Below, piece after piece: positions 17,263 to 26,775 of a DNA stretch of 64,000 nucleotides. The translations under genes were made by a program, and so were the position numbers. Origin of the DNA: Leptospira stimsonii. Lineage in GTDB: Bacteria; Spirochaetota; Leptospiria; Leptospirales; Leptospiraceae. How positions within the stretch are numbered: position 1 is the first letter of the stretch; each line of letters starts with the position of its first letter. A model generated the notes under the pieces. The model worked only from the letters and a program-made list of their open reading frames with translations. It ran no database searches and was not told the origin of the DNA. The stretch is taken from contig NZ_QHCT01000001.1 in the NCBI RefSeq assembly GCF_003545885.1, positions 62,001 to 126,000 on the forward strand, read 5' to 3'.

Positions 17263-17338
17263 GATCCAGCTTGAAATCGAAATCATCTTCTGGGGAAAAG
17301 GACACCGTAGTTTCGCGAAAAATGGACCGTAAAACGAT

Positions 17339-18412
17339 ATGAAACAGTCTCTTCTGCTAAAAAAAGCCCTCCTTTGCGGGAACTCCTCCGGTTTTCTAAA
17401 AATTGCGTTTATCCTTTCTCTCTTTGCCGTTCTCAGTTGCGGCGCGGAAGTCAAATCGCTGGGGCCGTCCGGATCGGCTTGCGTTCGAATCGAAGGACTC
17501 CCCGGTCCGGAAGATTTAGCCTTAGACGCCGAAGAGAAAATTCTTTATGTCTCAAGCCACGAGAGAAGAATCTCCGATCAGACGGGAAAGATCTTTTGGA
17601 TCGATCTCAAAAATTCTTCGGTTCCGAAAGAACTTCCGGTGCAATTTCCTCCGGAGTTCCGACCTCACGGAATGAGTCTCCTTAAGACGAAAGGGACCTA
17701 TCGTCTTTATGTGATTTCTCATCCTACACTTTATAAAAAACATACCGTGGAAATTTTCGAACGAAAGGGAAAAGATTGGTCTCATGTAGGAACTCTCACA
17801 GATCCTTTGATCACGAGTCCAAACGACCTCCACGCCGTTAGCGAAAACGAAATCTACGTTTCGAACGATCACGGTGCGGGAAGTTTTCTCCGTTACCTTC
17901 TCTGGGACGATCTTTTCGGATTCAAACGGGCCGATATCGCTTACTACAACGGAAAAACTTGGTCGAACCTGAACAATCCACTTTCGTATGGAAACGGAAT
18001 TCTCCACGTAAAGGATTCTCAAGGAAAAGAATTTCTCTATCGTTCCGGCTTTACGGATCGGAGCGTCTTTCGTTTTCCAATTCAGAGACAGGATGGAAAC
18101 CCGGTTCTTGGTCCGGCGGAAACGATTTTTTTAGATTCCGGAACGGATAATTTAGAACTCGATTCCAACGGAAGAATTTTCGTCGTTGGTCATCCTTCAA
18201 CGTATAAATTCATAAGACATATGTTAAACGAAGATTATCCTGCACCGACTCAGATATTTCGGATCAATCAGAACGGAAAGTTCGATGAAATTTTCGCGAC
18301 TTCGGGCGATTTAATTTCGGCAGGAAGCACGGCGATTCCGTTCGAAGGAAGACTCTATGTAGCGCAAGTATTCAATCCATTCATTCTGAATTGTGAATAT
18401 AAGAATGATTGA
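17339..18412 (+). CDS. Putative lipoprotein, arylesterase/paraoxonase-like beta propeller
   Basis: 357 residues. A basic N-terminus and hydrophobic stretch lead to a lipobox-like AVLSC with Cys about residue 34, so it is probably a lipoprotein. The mature part is a beta-propeller of the SMP-30/PON/strictosidine-synthase type: GLPGPEDLALDAEEKILYVSSHERR, HGMSL, ITSPNDLHAVSENEIYVSNDHGAGSF (the Asn-Asp and Asn-Asp-His metal-site pattern of paraoxonases) and DNLELDSNGRIFVVGHP. Paraoxonases hydrolyse lactones and esters with calcium; the substrate here is unknown. No strong ribosome site. Convergent with the SGNH hydrolase, 2 bases apart. Confidence 0.85.
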   Translation: MKQSLLLKKALLCGNSSGFLKIAFILSLFAVLSCGAEVKSLGPSGSACVRIEGLPGPEDLALDAEEKILYVSSHERRISDQTGKIFWIDLKNSSVPKELPVQFPPEFRPHGMSLLKTKGTYRLYVISHPTLYKKHTVEIFERKGKDWSHVGTLTDPLITSPNDLHAVSENEIYVSNDHGAGSFLRYLLWDDLFGFKRADIAYYNGKTWSNLNNPLSYGNGILHVKDSQGKEFLYRSGFTDRSVFRFPIQRQDGNPVLGPAETIFLDSGTDNLELDSNGRIFVVGHPSTYKFIRHMLNEDYPAPTQIFRINQNGKFDEIFATSGDLISAGSTAIPFEGRLYVAQVFNPFILNCEYKND

Positions 18413-18414
18413 AT

Positions 18415-19065
18415 TTACTTGAAATAAATCTTCCGAATAGCGTCCGAATACACGGTTCCCATCAGATCGTAACCGACCGGATTCGGATGAATCGGATCGA
18501 TCTGAGGATACAAGGGAATCGTCTTTTCGGTTTCAAGAAAAACGGTTTCCATGTCCGCGGTTAAATAGCGGGAACCGAGGCTTCTTAGATAAGGATTGAT
18601 CTGAAGAATATTTGCGCGATAACCGGGTTGAATCGTCGGAGGCAAAATTGTTACGAGAATCGCCGCGTTGCTCACCTTTTGGATCGACTGGAGAAGAATT
18701 TCGTAATTTCCTGGAAACTGATCGATCGGATAACTGGAAACGTCGTTCGTCCCTAATTCTAAAATCAAAAGATCCTGTTGTTCCGTAAGAGCGGTTCCGA
18801 TCACGTCGTTCCAACCGGGCACCGATCTTCCTGAAACGGAATAGTCGGTAACGGTAAATCTTGTTCCCAACTTTTCTCTCAAACCGAAACCATCCGATCT
18901 CTGAGAAAGGGAATCTCCGATGATTCCCACGTTTAAGAGCGGACCGATCAAAGGTAAAAGTGCCGAAAGACCTTGTCGGTCCGATTCTTTTCCCACGCAG
19001 GCATGAAAGAAAAAAGCAAATGCAATCGCTCCGAAGAGAAGTTTTTGGATCCGAAAAGAATTCAT
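18415..19065 (-). CDS. SGNH/GDSL-family lipoprotein hydrolase
   Basis: 216 residues. The signal ends in AFFFHAC, a spirochaete-type lipobox with Cys at 23. The SGNH blocks are in order: IIGDSLSQ (block I, catalytic Ser), LELGTNDV (block III-like with Gly-x-Asn-Asp) and DPIHPNPVGYDLM (block V, Asp-x-x-His). Such enzymes deacylate lipids, sugars or peptidoglycan. It overlaps the upstream glycosyltransferase by 4 bases (ATGA), so the pair is coupled, and a role in modifying the product of that transferase is a reasonable guess. Confidence 0.9.
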   Translation of the reverse strand: MNSFRIQKLLFGAIAFAFFFHACVGKESDRQGLSALLPLIGPLLNVGIIGDSLSQRSDGFGLREKLGTRFTVTDYSVSGRSVPGWNDVIGTALTEQQDLLILELGTNDVSSYPIDQFPGNYEILLQSIQKVSNAAILVTILPPTIQPGYRANILQINPYLRSLGSRYLTADMETVFLETEKTIPLYPQIDPIHPNPVGYDLMGTVYSDAIRKIYFK

Positions 19066-20564
19066 TTCTTTTTCCGAAGATAGATCTCCGCCTGAGCTCG
19101 GACCAATTTTCGAGTGGTGGAAGGAGATACAGAAACATTCTTCTTATAAAAGGAAGAGGAATTTTCCCTTAGATAAGAATCGATCGTTTCGTTTCGTTTC
19201 GTTCCTTCGCTAAAAACAAACGTATCGATGGAATCGAGAGTTCCGATAAACATTTCCGGCGGCACGGGCAATTCTCCAGGAATGAATTCTAAGATTTGTT
19301 GATTCGGATATTTTTCTTTCAGATAAAAATACGGATCTGGGATCGCTTGGATATAAACTTTTTTAGAATACTTGAGTTCGATTGCGATCTCTTCGGAAAA
19401 TTTTTTTCCGAGATCGAATTCCGGATTCACAAATCCCACTTTTCGATACGCAAGAAAAAGAACGAGTAAGTTGCAGAATAAAAGTCCGGAACCGGTATAG
19501 ACGACTCTCTTTCGATCGGAATCCTCCAAAAGAATTCCGCCTAACGCAGAAATCGGAATCGTAAGATACATCACATAATAAAATTCCGTGGAAAGAAAAA
19601 GAAATGCGAGCGTCCCAAGAATCCAAACAAAAAGAAAGATGAAACGTTCTTTTTTCTCTTTCAAAAGTCTTCGATTGATTCCAATTCCCGCCAAAAGAAA
19701 AATATAAAATAGAATTCTTACTCCCGGATTTTCATATCCTCCGATGAGAATCTTGATCTTTGTGATCATGGAAAAAACGGAAAAGAGTTCTTTCTTTCTT
19801 CCGAACTGCAACCCGAATTGAAATAAGAATAGATCCCATTTCGGAAAAAGCCAAACGATCCATACGATCAACGGTAGTATTCCGCCCAACCAAAACAAAG
19901 GCTGAAACAGAGAACCCCTTCTCCAAAGAAGATAGAGAGAAGGAATTCCAAAAACCGCGCCGAAAGGATGAGAGAGAAAAGAAAGCCCGAGCAAAGCACC
20001 GGCGCCGGCGCCTTCGATCCAACTTACTTTTTCAGGGGATTCTTCCAGAGCGCTTCGTACAAGAAAGAAAAGACTTCCTAACGCAAAGAATAGGCAGAGA
20101 GCTTCCATTCTCGCCATCAAACCCACTCTTAAAAAAAGAAGATCTGTCGCGAGGAGAAGACAAGAGAAGAGCGCGGAGAAAGAGGAGAATCCGATTCTTT
20201 TTAAAATCCCGAATAAAATAAGAATCGAAAACGCGGCCGTGATCGAAGTGAAAAGACGCAAACCTTCCAAGCCCGGCCAAACGAATTGCATCCAAAATCC
20301 GCCCGTAAGAAAATAGATCGGCGGCATCCAAAGTGTGATCTCTTCCATTCCCGGAATCAGACCTTCTAAAACGTTCGTTCTCAAAGTTCCGAAACTTGCA
20401 AAATCTTGAGCTGGGGAATAGAAAAGGACTTCATCCGGCCAGACTGGAGGGAATTCCAATCGATCGTTTTGTGGAATCCAAACAAAAACAAAGACGATCA
20501 AAAACAACAGCGCCGGAGGGACTGCGTTCGGTGAGATGAGTTTAGAAAGAAATTTCCGGGACAT
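19062..20564 (-). CDS. GT39/ArnT-like membrane glycosyltransferase
   Basis: 500 residues with about ten hydrophobic segments, ending in a soluble C-terminal part of about 110 residues. The pattern WPDEVLFYSPAQDFA near residue 38 matches the first periplasmic loop with the catalytic acidic residue of GT-C enzymes (protein O-mannosyltransferase, ArnT and DUF2723-like families), and LFSCLLLATDLLFLRVGLMARMEAL matches their helix 3/4 region. GT-C enzymes transfer sugars from polyprenyl phosphate donors on the outer face of the inner membrane. It follows the STAS gene after 35 bases and is coupled to the SGNH lipoprotein gene. Confidence 0.85.
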   Translation of the reverse strand: MSRKFLSKLISPNAVPPALLFLIVFVFVWIPQNDRLEFPPVWPDEVLFYSPAQDFASFGTLRTNVLEGLIPGMEEITLWMPPIYFLTGGFWMQFVWPGLEGLRLFTSITAAFSILILFGILKRIGFSSFSALFSCLLLATDLLFLRVGLMARMEALCLFFALGSLFFLVRSALEESPEKVSWIEGAGAGALLGLSFLSHPFGAVFGIPSLYLLWRRGSLFQPLFWLGGILPLIVWIVWLFPKWDLFLFQFGLQFGRKKELFSVFSMITKIKILIGGYENPGVRILFYIFLLAGIGINRRLLKEKKERFIFLFVWILGTLAFLFLSTEFYYVMYLTIPISALGGILLEDSDRKRVVYTGSGLLFCNLLVLFLAYRKVGFVNPEFDLGKKFSEEIAIELKYSKKVYIQAIPDPYFYLKEKYPNQQILEFIPGELPVPPEMFIGTLDSIDTFVFSEGTKRNETIDSYLRENSSSFYKKNVSVSPSTTRKLVRAQAEIYLRKKK

Positions 20565-20576
20565 AGACCCCGAGGG

Positions 20577-20600
20577 AAATCCGGGAAAATTCCCGGATTT
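20577..20600 (-). terminator. Perfect hairpin directly after the STAS gene
   Basis: AAATCCGGGAA (20577-20587) and TTCCCGGATTT (20590-20600) are exact complements around only two bases, and the hairpin touches the STAS stop codon. On the transcribed strand it is not followed by a long T run, so it is better read as an attenuator or mRNA stabiliser between STAS and glycosyltransferase than as a full terminator. Confidence 0.5.
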
Positions 20601-20935
20601 TAGGTTAGTGAATCGAGAGCCGCGCTTTCTGTTTCGTAAACTTCAAACAGATCCAGCAGTTCGACCACGTCGAAAACTTTTTTTACGGGAGGAGTGATAC
20701 AACAGAGTTTCAACTTCCTTCCTTGCTTTTCCAGTTCACGGACCATACCTACAAAGATACGAATCCCCGAAGAGGAGATGTATGAAATATTTTCCAGGTT
20801 TATCAAAATATCACCCTGGCCGGACTGAACATCATCTAGTAATTTTGCTTCGACTTCGTCTGAATGTCCGATATCCAGCCTTCCATTGAGCGCAACTAGA
20901 GTATGTTTACCGATCTTTTTCGTCTTGATTTCCAA
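20600..20935 (-). CDS. STAS-domain anti-anti-sigma factor
   Basis: 111 residues, a single STAS domain as in SpoIIAA/RsbV. The phosphorylation site is in YISSSGIRIFVGM (about residues 52-64), where a kinase anti-sigma factor would phosphorylate a serine and so release or retain its sigma partner. The C-terminus VFDVVELLDLFEVYETE fits the family. Start TTG at 20935, after AAGGAAG. The cognate anti-sigma kinase is not in the neighbourhood. It is first gene of the STAS-GT39-SGNH transcript. Confidence 0.93.
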   Translation of the reverse strand: MEIKTKKIGKHTLVALNGRLDIGHSDEVEAKLLDDVQSGQGDILINLENISYISSSGIRIFVGMVRELEKQGRKLKLCCITPPVKKVFDVVELLDLFEVYETESAALDSLT

Positions 20936-20999
20936 AGATGGCTTCCTTTTGGAGAATTAGGACTAAATTAAGCTTTCAGAACGCGTTTACAACTCATTT

Positions 21000-21578
21000 T
21001 TAAGCTCCAATGTCTATAATTTCCTCGATGGAAAATATTTTTAACCGCTCGACCTTCGCGCTTTTCCCAATCAATTTATAGGTCGCCCTTCGAGTCTTAT
21101 ATCCGAGATAGAACGAAATATACGCGATAGAAATGCCGTGTTTATGCATTCTCATTGCGATTGTCCTTCGAATCATCGGAAAAGTGATTTCAATTCCGGT
21201 TTTACTTTCTATCTTTTGAAGAAGTTTTTGAATCGTCCTTCGATGGAGTTTCCCTTTTCTTCCTGAGAATAGGAATTCATCCGGCAATTTCCCTTTGAGA
21301 GAACCGTAAAAATCTTTTAATAAACATCCCGGAATCATCAAGGAACGTTCCGCCAACCCATTTAAACCACGAATTCTTAATATTCCATTTTCAATGTCGA
21401 CGTCTTCCGCACGAATCGAAATCAATTCCTCAGGTCTCAATCCAAAAGAGAATAAAATTCGTATCCAAGTATAATGCAACGGATTGCTTCTACAGGCTTC
21501 CCGGAGACATTCCATTTCAGAATCATTCAAAACTCTTCCTGATTCCAGATCGTCCAAATTTTCTTTTTCTATGGTCAT
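21000..21578 (-). CDS. Tyrosine recombinase-like protein, catalytic domain only, active site degenerate
   Basis: 192 residues covering just the catalytic domain of phage-integrase-type recombinases, without the N-terminal core-binding domain. FSFGLRPEELISIRAEDVD (Arg48) matches the first Arg box. The second box HxLRH reads FPMIRRT (Pro134 where His is expected, Arg137 kept) and the LGH box reads LGY (160); the Tyr nucleophile candidate is Tyr167, two residues nearer than usual. So it is either an inactive relative or a DNA-binding protein. A strong GGAGG ribosome site argues against decay by disuse. Followed upstream by an AT-rich gap. Confidence 0.8.
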   Translation of the reverse strand: MTIEKENLDDLESGRVLNDSEMECLREACRSNPLHYTWIRILFSFGLRPEELISIRAEDVDIENGILRIRGLNGLAERSLMIPGCLLKDFYGSLKGKLPDEFLFSGRKGKLHRRTIQKLLQKIESKTGIEITFPMIRRTIAMRMHKHGISIAYISFYLGYKTRRATYKLIGKSAKVERLKIFSIEEIIDIGA

Positions 21579-22134
21579 TGCAACAAACCTCCTTTTTTAA
21601 ATTCGGAAACATTTGCCAAAAACGTAAAAAATATGACAAACAAAAAATAAAAAAGTAGAATGAATTAAAATTTTTATATTAAAAGTATAAAATAAAATTT
21701 GAATATTCAATATTCTTAAATTATTCTAAATCGGAATATTTCATTTTTATTGATAACGGGATCAAAAGGAATTCTCGGAGCTGAAAGTAATACTTCTTCG
21801 TAAGTTTATTTCAGACGAACTTCAAGTCCGTTTTCATGCGTTTTACGGAATCGTTTCGTTTGTCGGAAAAAGTTTAAATCATTCTTTTTCAAAGAAAATA
21901 CGGATCTTACGGGGAAGAATTAGGAGTAAAATATCATATTAAAAACGATAGAAAATGAACTTCCATTTTCTTCGCATATTCTAATCTTGAAAATATAATT
22001 TATAATCAACTCATGACTTGTTTTAAAAGTAGAAGAGACATGGATCTTTTAGAATGGGATCTTCCAATCTCGGTCCATTCTTTTCAGAAGGAGAACGTTT
22101 CCGTTTTTTCTTCGTTTACTGAGATTGCGTTCTT
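21579..22134. other. AT-rich intergenic gap of 556 bases
   Basis: It is markedly richer in A and T than its surroundings, especially 21600-21740, with runs such as AAAATAAAATTTG and several GAATATT-type inverted repeats. I see no gene. A 41-codon open frame at 22013-22138 has no ribosome site. This may be the promoter zone of the recombinase gene or a remnant of transferred DNA. Confidence 0.6.
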
Positions 22135-22818
22135 TTAGTTCACTTCCACACGGTTCAATTCATCCAACTCCACTTTCCAGGCTTGAACGATCTGAACCAT
22201 CACATCCAAAACGGCTGGATCGGGAGAATCGTACGAATCGGCGGCAAAGGAATCGACGGTTTCGAAACCTTGAATCGACTTCATCGAATTCTTTTCCATC
22301 CTCGCTCTAAAAACTTCAAATTCTTCTATGGATTCCGTTGGGGAATTTTTTACGTAATACGGTTTTATGATACTTACTCGAATACTTTCGATCGGAAGAT
22401 TTTTGAGCGTCTGCAAAAGTCGAAAAGAAAGAAGCGCGATTTCCAGTTTCATTCTTTCTTTGTATTCTTTCTGACCTAAAAAGGTAAGCGCGGAATTTCC
22501 ACCTACTGCTAAAGTGACTCTTACGTTGCCGCTTCCGGACGTTTCTCCTGGGGCGATTTCTATTTCTTTCAGCCGATCTCCCAAAAGGAGGAACGATGTC
22601 TGACGTATCTTTTCCTCCACAGGGATTTGTTTGTCGGATAATATCTTTTGCACTTGGTCTTTCGGGCTCGCCTTACAAGCAAAAGTCGAAACTACGATGC
22701 AGAGAAGAAACATAGGGTAAAATACCCTATATACAGAATGAATCCTTTGGAAAAGACGATTTCGATTTTTGAACCCATTTCGATTTTTTAGATGAGGGTA
22801 CAAATGTTCATTCTTCAT
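22135..22818 (-). CDS. Hypothetical lipoprotein
   Basis: 227 residues from the ATG at 22818, chosen because GGAGAT lies 6-11 bases upstream; a longer reading to 22890 has no ribosome site. A basic N-terminus is followed by a hydrophobic stretch ending in VVSTFAC, a lipobox variant with Cys near residue 45. The N-terminal tail before the hydrophobic stretch is unusually long for a lipoprotein signal. The mature part has two mixed helix/strand regions without recognised domain (EIAPGETSGSGNVRVTL is beta-like). Function unknown. Confidence 0.8.
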   Translation of the reverse strand: MKNEHLYPHLKNRNGFKNRNRLFQRIHSVYRVFYPMFLLCIVVSTFACKASPKDQVQKILSDKQIPVEEKIRQTSFLLLGDRLKEIEIAPGETSGSGNVRVTLAVGGNSALTFLGQKEYKERMKLEIALLSFRLLQTLKNLPIESIRVSIIKPYYVKNSPTESIEEFEVFRARMEKNSMKSIQGFETVDSFAADSYDSPDPAVLDVMVQIVQAWKVELDELNRVEVN

Positions 22819-23174
<356 letters not shown>

Positions 23175-23459
23175 ATGAAACCAAAAAAAATCTCGAACGA
23201 CGATCTTGAGTCCCTGGTAACAGGAGTAAAATCTCAATCCATTGATGCAGTGGGGAATTATCTATATAAGGGATTCAGAATACAGGTAAGTAAGTATAAT
23301 CTTTCCGGAGCGGAAAGAGTACAACTCTTGTACCAAAGAAGAAGAAACAACGGCCTTTGTATTGTTTGTGGAACGAAAGTTGCCAAGAAGAATCCCTCTT
23401 CAGGCAAACTCTATCGGCTCTGCGAACACCACCGGAAGACAATCGATAAGAAAAAGTAA
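23175..23459 (+). CDS. Small zinc-binding-like protein, function unknown
   Basis: 94 residues, very basic. The C-terminal third has CIVCGTKVAKKNPSSGKLYRLC followed by EHHRK, a CxxC...CxxH-type cluster like a treble clef or zinc ribbon. No known name; by size and charge it may bind nucleic acid. The start ATG is preceded by a weak ribosome site. It lies upstream of the TPR protein, separated by the hairpin region at 23478-23528. Confidence 0.75.
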   Translation: MKPKKISNDDLESLVTGVKSQSIDAVGNYLYKGFRIQVSKYNLSGAERVQLLYQRRRNNGLCIVCGTKVAKKNPSSGKLYRLCEHHRKTIDKKK

Positions 23460-23477
23460 TCAACCTTTTCGGCAATT

Positions 23478-23528
23478 CTGCAGATAATCTTTATTAGGGG
23501 AATTTTTCCTCCGGAGATTATCTTGCAG
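23478..23528 (+). promoter_or_regulatory. Hairpin covering ribosome site and TTG start of the TPR gene
   Basis: CTGCAGATAATCT (23478-23490) is complementary to AGATTATCTTGCAG (23515-23528) with one bulged T. The right arm contains the TTG start codon (23523-23525) and the GGAG ribosome site lies at its edge (23513-23516); GGGGAA and TTCC inside may pair as well. In this fold translation would be blocked until the stem opens, as in RNA thermometers or leader switches. It is a plain sequence feature; regulation is inference. Confidence 0.6.
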
Positions 23529-24041
23529 GCCAAAGGTTCTTACGTTTTCATACTCTTTCTCATTTTCGCTTGGATTTCTCTTTCGAATTCCCTTCGCTCC
23601 GAAGCGAGTCCGCTTCAAGAAACCCAAGCGCAAAATCTTCTTCGAATCGCAGAAGAAGCCTACAAAGACCGAAAATTTCACAAATCAATAGAAGAAATTA
23701 AGAGTTTTCTGATTCTTTATCCTTCGAGCAAATTCAAATCCAAGGCCTATCAGGTCTTAAAAAACAACTATTCCCGGCTGGGACGCCCTGAAAAAGTTCT
23801 CGAAATCAGCCTTCAGCAATACTCGGAAGAACCCTCTTCTACCCAGGGTTTGAATGCCTTTTTTGAAGCCGGAAAACTTTATCTTGAGATCGGAGAGGAA
23901 AACAAAGCGAAAGAGGTTTTCAAATCCATCTGCACCCAGTCGTTTTCCCGAGAACTCGCCGAAAAAGCCTCTTTAGAGCTCTCTGAATGGGAGATTTTGA
24001 GCGGATCTAAGACGGAATTGTCAGAATGTGGAGAAAAGTAG
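23523..24041 (+). CDS. Exported TPR-type protein
   Basis: 172 residues. Signal peptide-like N-terminus (residues 1-27, FILFLIFAWISLSNSL). The mature part has two to three tetratricopeptide-like helix pairs: AYKDRKFHKSIEEIKSFLILYPSS, KAYQVLKNNYSRLGRPEKVLEIS and FFEAGKLYLEIGEENKAKEVF, resembling the YbgF/BamD style of periplasmic repeat protein. Start is TTG with GGAG 7 bases upstream. Its start region is folded into the hairpin noted separately. It lies upstream of the double cyclic-nucleotide-binding gene, 85 bases away. Confidence 0.85.
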   Translation: MQAKGSYVFILFLIFAWISLSNSLRSEASPLQETQAQNLLRIAEEAYKDRKFHKSIEEIKSFLILYPSSKFKSKAYQVLKNNYSRLGRPEKVLEISLQQYSEEPSSTQGLNAFFEAGKLYLEIGEENKAKEVFKSICTQSFSRELAEKASLELSEWEILSGSKTELSECGEK

Positions 24042-24120
24042 TTCTTTTTTTGGAGATTGGATTCCTAAAATCCGATAATGAAAACAGTTGAACTCTGATT
24101 TTCAAAAAAAATACTAACCC

Positions 24121-25344
<1,224 letters not shown>

Positions 25345-25365
25345 CGCGTCTTTCCCGGATTTGGA

Positions 25366-26055
25366 ATGACTGCTCCAAGAAAATCAGCGAAATCTTCTAG
25401 TTCCGGAATTTCTTTCTCGCAGAATATTGAAGACAGAGATTTTCGACTCAAAAAAGCGATTCAGTGGCTCCGAAAGCAGGATTCGGTTACCAAAACATTG
25501 ATCGATTCGGTCGGTCCGTGCAATCTAAAGACGATCGGTTCTCCCTATCAGGTTCTCATTAAATCCGTTTTAGGACAACAACTCTCAACGAAGGTCGCTC
25601 TCACTTTCGAGAGAAGATTGATCGCTCTTGCTGAAACGAAAAAAATTCCTTCTCCTGAAAGAGTTCTCCGGATCTCGAACGAAGATTTGAGAAAGATCGG
25701 AGTTTCGCAGGCAAAGACGGAAACGATCAAAAGAGTAGCTGAAGCGTATCAAAGTCGAATCATCTCAGATTCTAAACTCCATAAATTAGAAGATACGAAT
25801 GTGTTGGAACTTCTTTGTTCTTTGAAAGGTGTGGGTCCTTGGACCGCCGAGATGGTTTTGATCTTTGCACTTGATCGCTGGGATCATTTTTCGATCAACG
25901 ATTTGATTCTCCGAAAGTCGGTGGAAAAACACTATGGAATCTCAAAGGACAATAAGAAAGAGATTCAAGAATTCCTGAAATCATTCTCTCCTTATCGGAC
26001 GATCCTTTCTTGGTATCTTTGGGCCGACGTTGATGGGGGCGAAGGCTGGGGTTAA
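25366..26055 (+). CDS. DNA-3-methyladenine glycosylase II (AlkA/MagI type)
   Basis: 229 residues. The helix-hairpin-helix-GPD fold is clear: VLIKSVLGQQLSTKVA, then LCSLKGVGPWTAEMVLIFAL (the HhH) and the catalytic aspartate in FSINDLILRKSV (about 180-190). The GPW in place of GPK and the 229-residue size fit the AlkA branch that removes 3-methyladenine and other alkylated bases in base excision repair. No Fe-S cluster cysteines, so not an Nth/MutY relative. Confidence 0.92.
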   Translation: MTAPRKSAKSSSSGISFSQNIEDRDFRLKKAIQWLRKQDSVTKTLIDSVGPCNLKTIGSPYQVLIKSVLGQQLSTKVALTFERRLIALAETKKIPSPERVLRISNEDLRKIGVSQAKTETIKRVAEAYQSRIISDSKLHKLEDTNVLELLCSLKGVGPWTAEMVLIFALDRWDHFSINDLILRKSVEKHYGISKDNKKEIQEFLKSFSPYRTILSWYLWADVDGGEGWG

Positions 26056-26114
26056 TCGATTCAAACTATTCCGGGAAGATTCTTTTCGGAAAAACAAGTC
26101 TGAATAGAATTTTT

Positions 26115-26276
26115 TGTAGGAGTTCCTACGAAACGAAATGAAAAACTTTTACTTGTAAAAAGTAGTTTTTTCTGATAGAGAAATGTCTCTCGCTTTTTTC
26201 CCGCGAGCCCTCCTCCTCCACCCGATTGGGGCGGGGGCTCGCGGCTTTTACGGAAAATGGTCGGAACTACGACAAT
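26115..26276 (+). repeat. Dispersed intergenic repeat, copy C
   Basis: Most complete copy. Head TGTAGGAGTTCCTACG, then TTTTTCTGATAGAGAAA, then a perfect 10-base-pair hairpin CCGCGAGCCC (26201-26210) / GGGCTCGCGG (26235-26244) followed by CTTTTACGG and GGTCGGAACTACGAC. Compared with copy A one A-T pair of the stem has become G-C with both partners changed. Confidence 0.75.
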
Positions 26277-26543
26277 CTTTTCTCTGAATGGAAATTTTTA
26301 ATCTCTTCGTCTTTCGCACTCTTCTCAGGGGAATTTGAGTTCTCAAATCCTAAGTTTTTTTTCTGGGAACACCTTTTGGTTTTTAACTATTTTCATGGGA
26401 TCGTTTATTCCTAAATTCGATCCTCTTCTATTTTAGAAAGAAAATTCTTAGGTGAGAATTTCATTTTGATTTTTTTCTTTCTCTCCTTTTTAATATCAAA
26501 ATGGATTCCTTAAGTCCGAACCCTTTTTTGAGGTTTTATTTTT

Positions 26544-26740
26544 TTTCCGCTCCCTGCGATAGCGATCGTAGCGGAAATCTCGAGCGCCTTTCAAAGAAAA
26601 ATCACTTTTTAGGGCTTGGATTTCTCTCTGAAAAAGAGAACTTTAGTATATTAGAAAAGTAGAATGGAGTGGATTATTCGCGAGAGATTGAAGCGGAAAG
26701 CGCGATCGCGAGCCTTTTTTAGAATGTGCTCGCGAGCGAA
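26544..26740. repeat. REP-like GCGAT/AGCGGAAA repeat pair
   Basis: Two related blocks. GCGATAGCGATCGTAGCGGAAA near 26557 is enclosed by TTTCCGCT (26544-26551) and AGCGGAAA (26570-26577). GAGATTGAAGCGGAAAGCGCGATCGCGAGC near 26683 is followed by the 7-base-pair arms CGCGAGC (26707-26713) and GCTCGCG (26728-26734). These short palindromic, non-coding blocks resemble REP sequences; the second may act as terminator for gmd or the glycosylase. Confidence 0.55.
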
Positions 26741-26775
26741 TCGCCCAAAGTATATTCAAAAAATAGATTTTTCTT

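Larger units (their letters stand above)
16963..17338. other. Intergenic gap of about 375 bases with palindrome and repeat copy B
   Basis: The gap between the divergent phasin-like and PON-like genes holds the operator-like palindrome near its left side and a degraded copy of the dispersed repeat in its right half. I see no coding sequence; open frames here overlap the repeat. Confidence 0.6.
26056..26775. other. 720-base convergent gap with three repeats and hairpins
   Basis: The gap lies between the convergent glycosylase and gmd genes, so it probably holds the terminators of both. Left to right it contains repeat copy C (26115-26276), an AT-rich zone, the hairpin TTTCCGCT/AGCGGAAA, and a GCGATCGCG-rich element with CGCGAGC/GCTCGCG arms. 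I see no credible coding sequence; a 62-codon frame at 26226 is repeat sequence. Confidence 0.65.

Noticed and set aside
22013..22138. 41-codon open frame on the plus strand in the AT-rich gap
   Set aside because: No ribosome site, no motif and it runs into the 3' end of the convergent lipoprotein gene; too short to trust.
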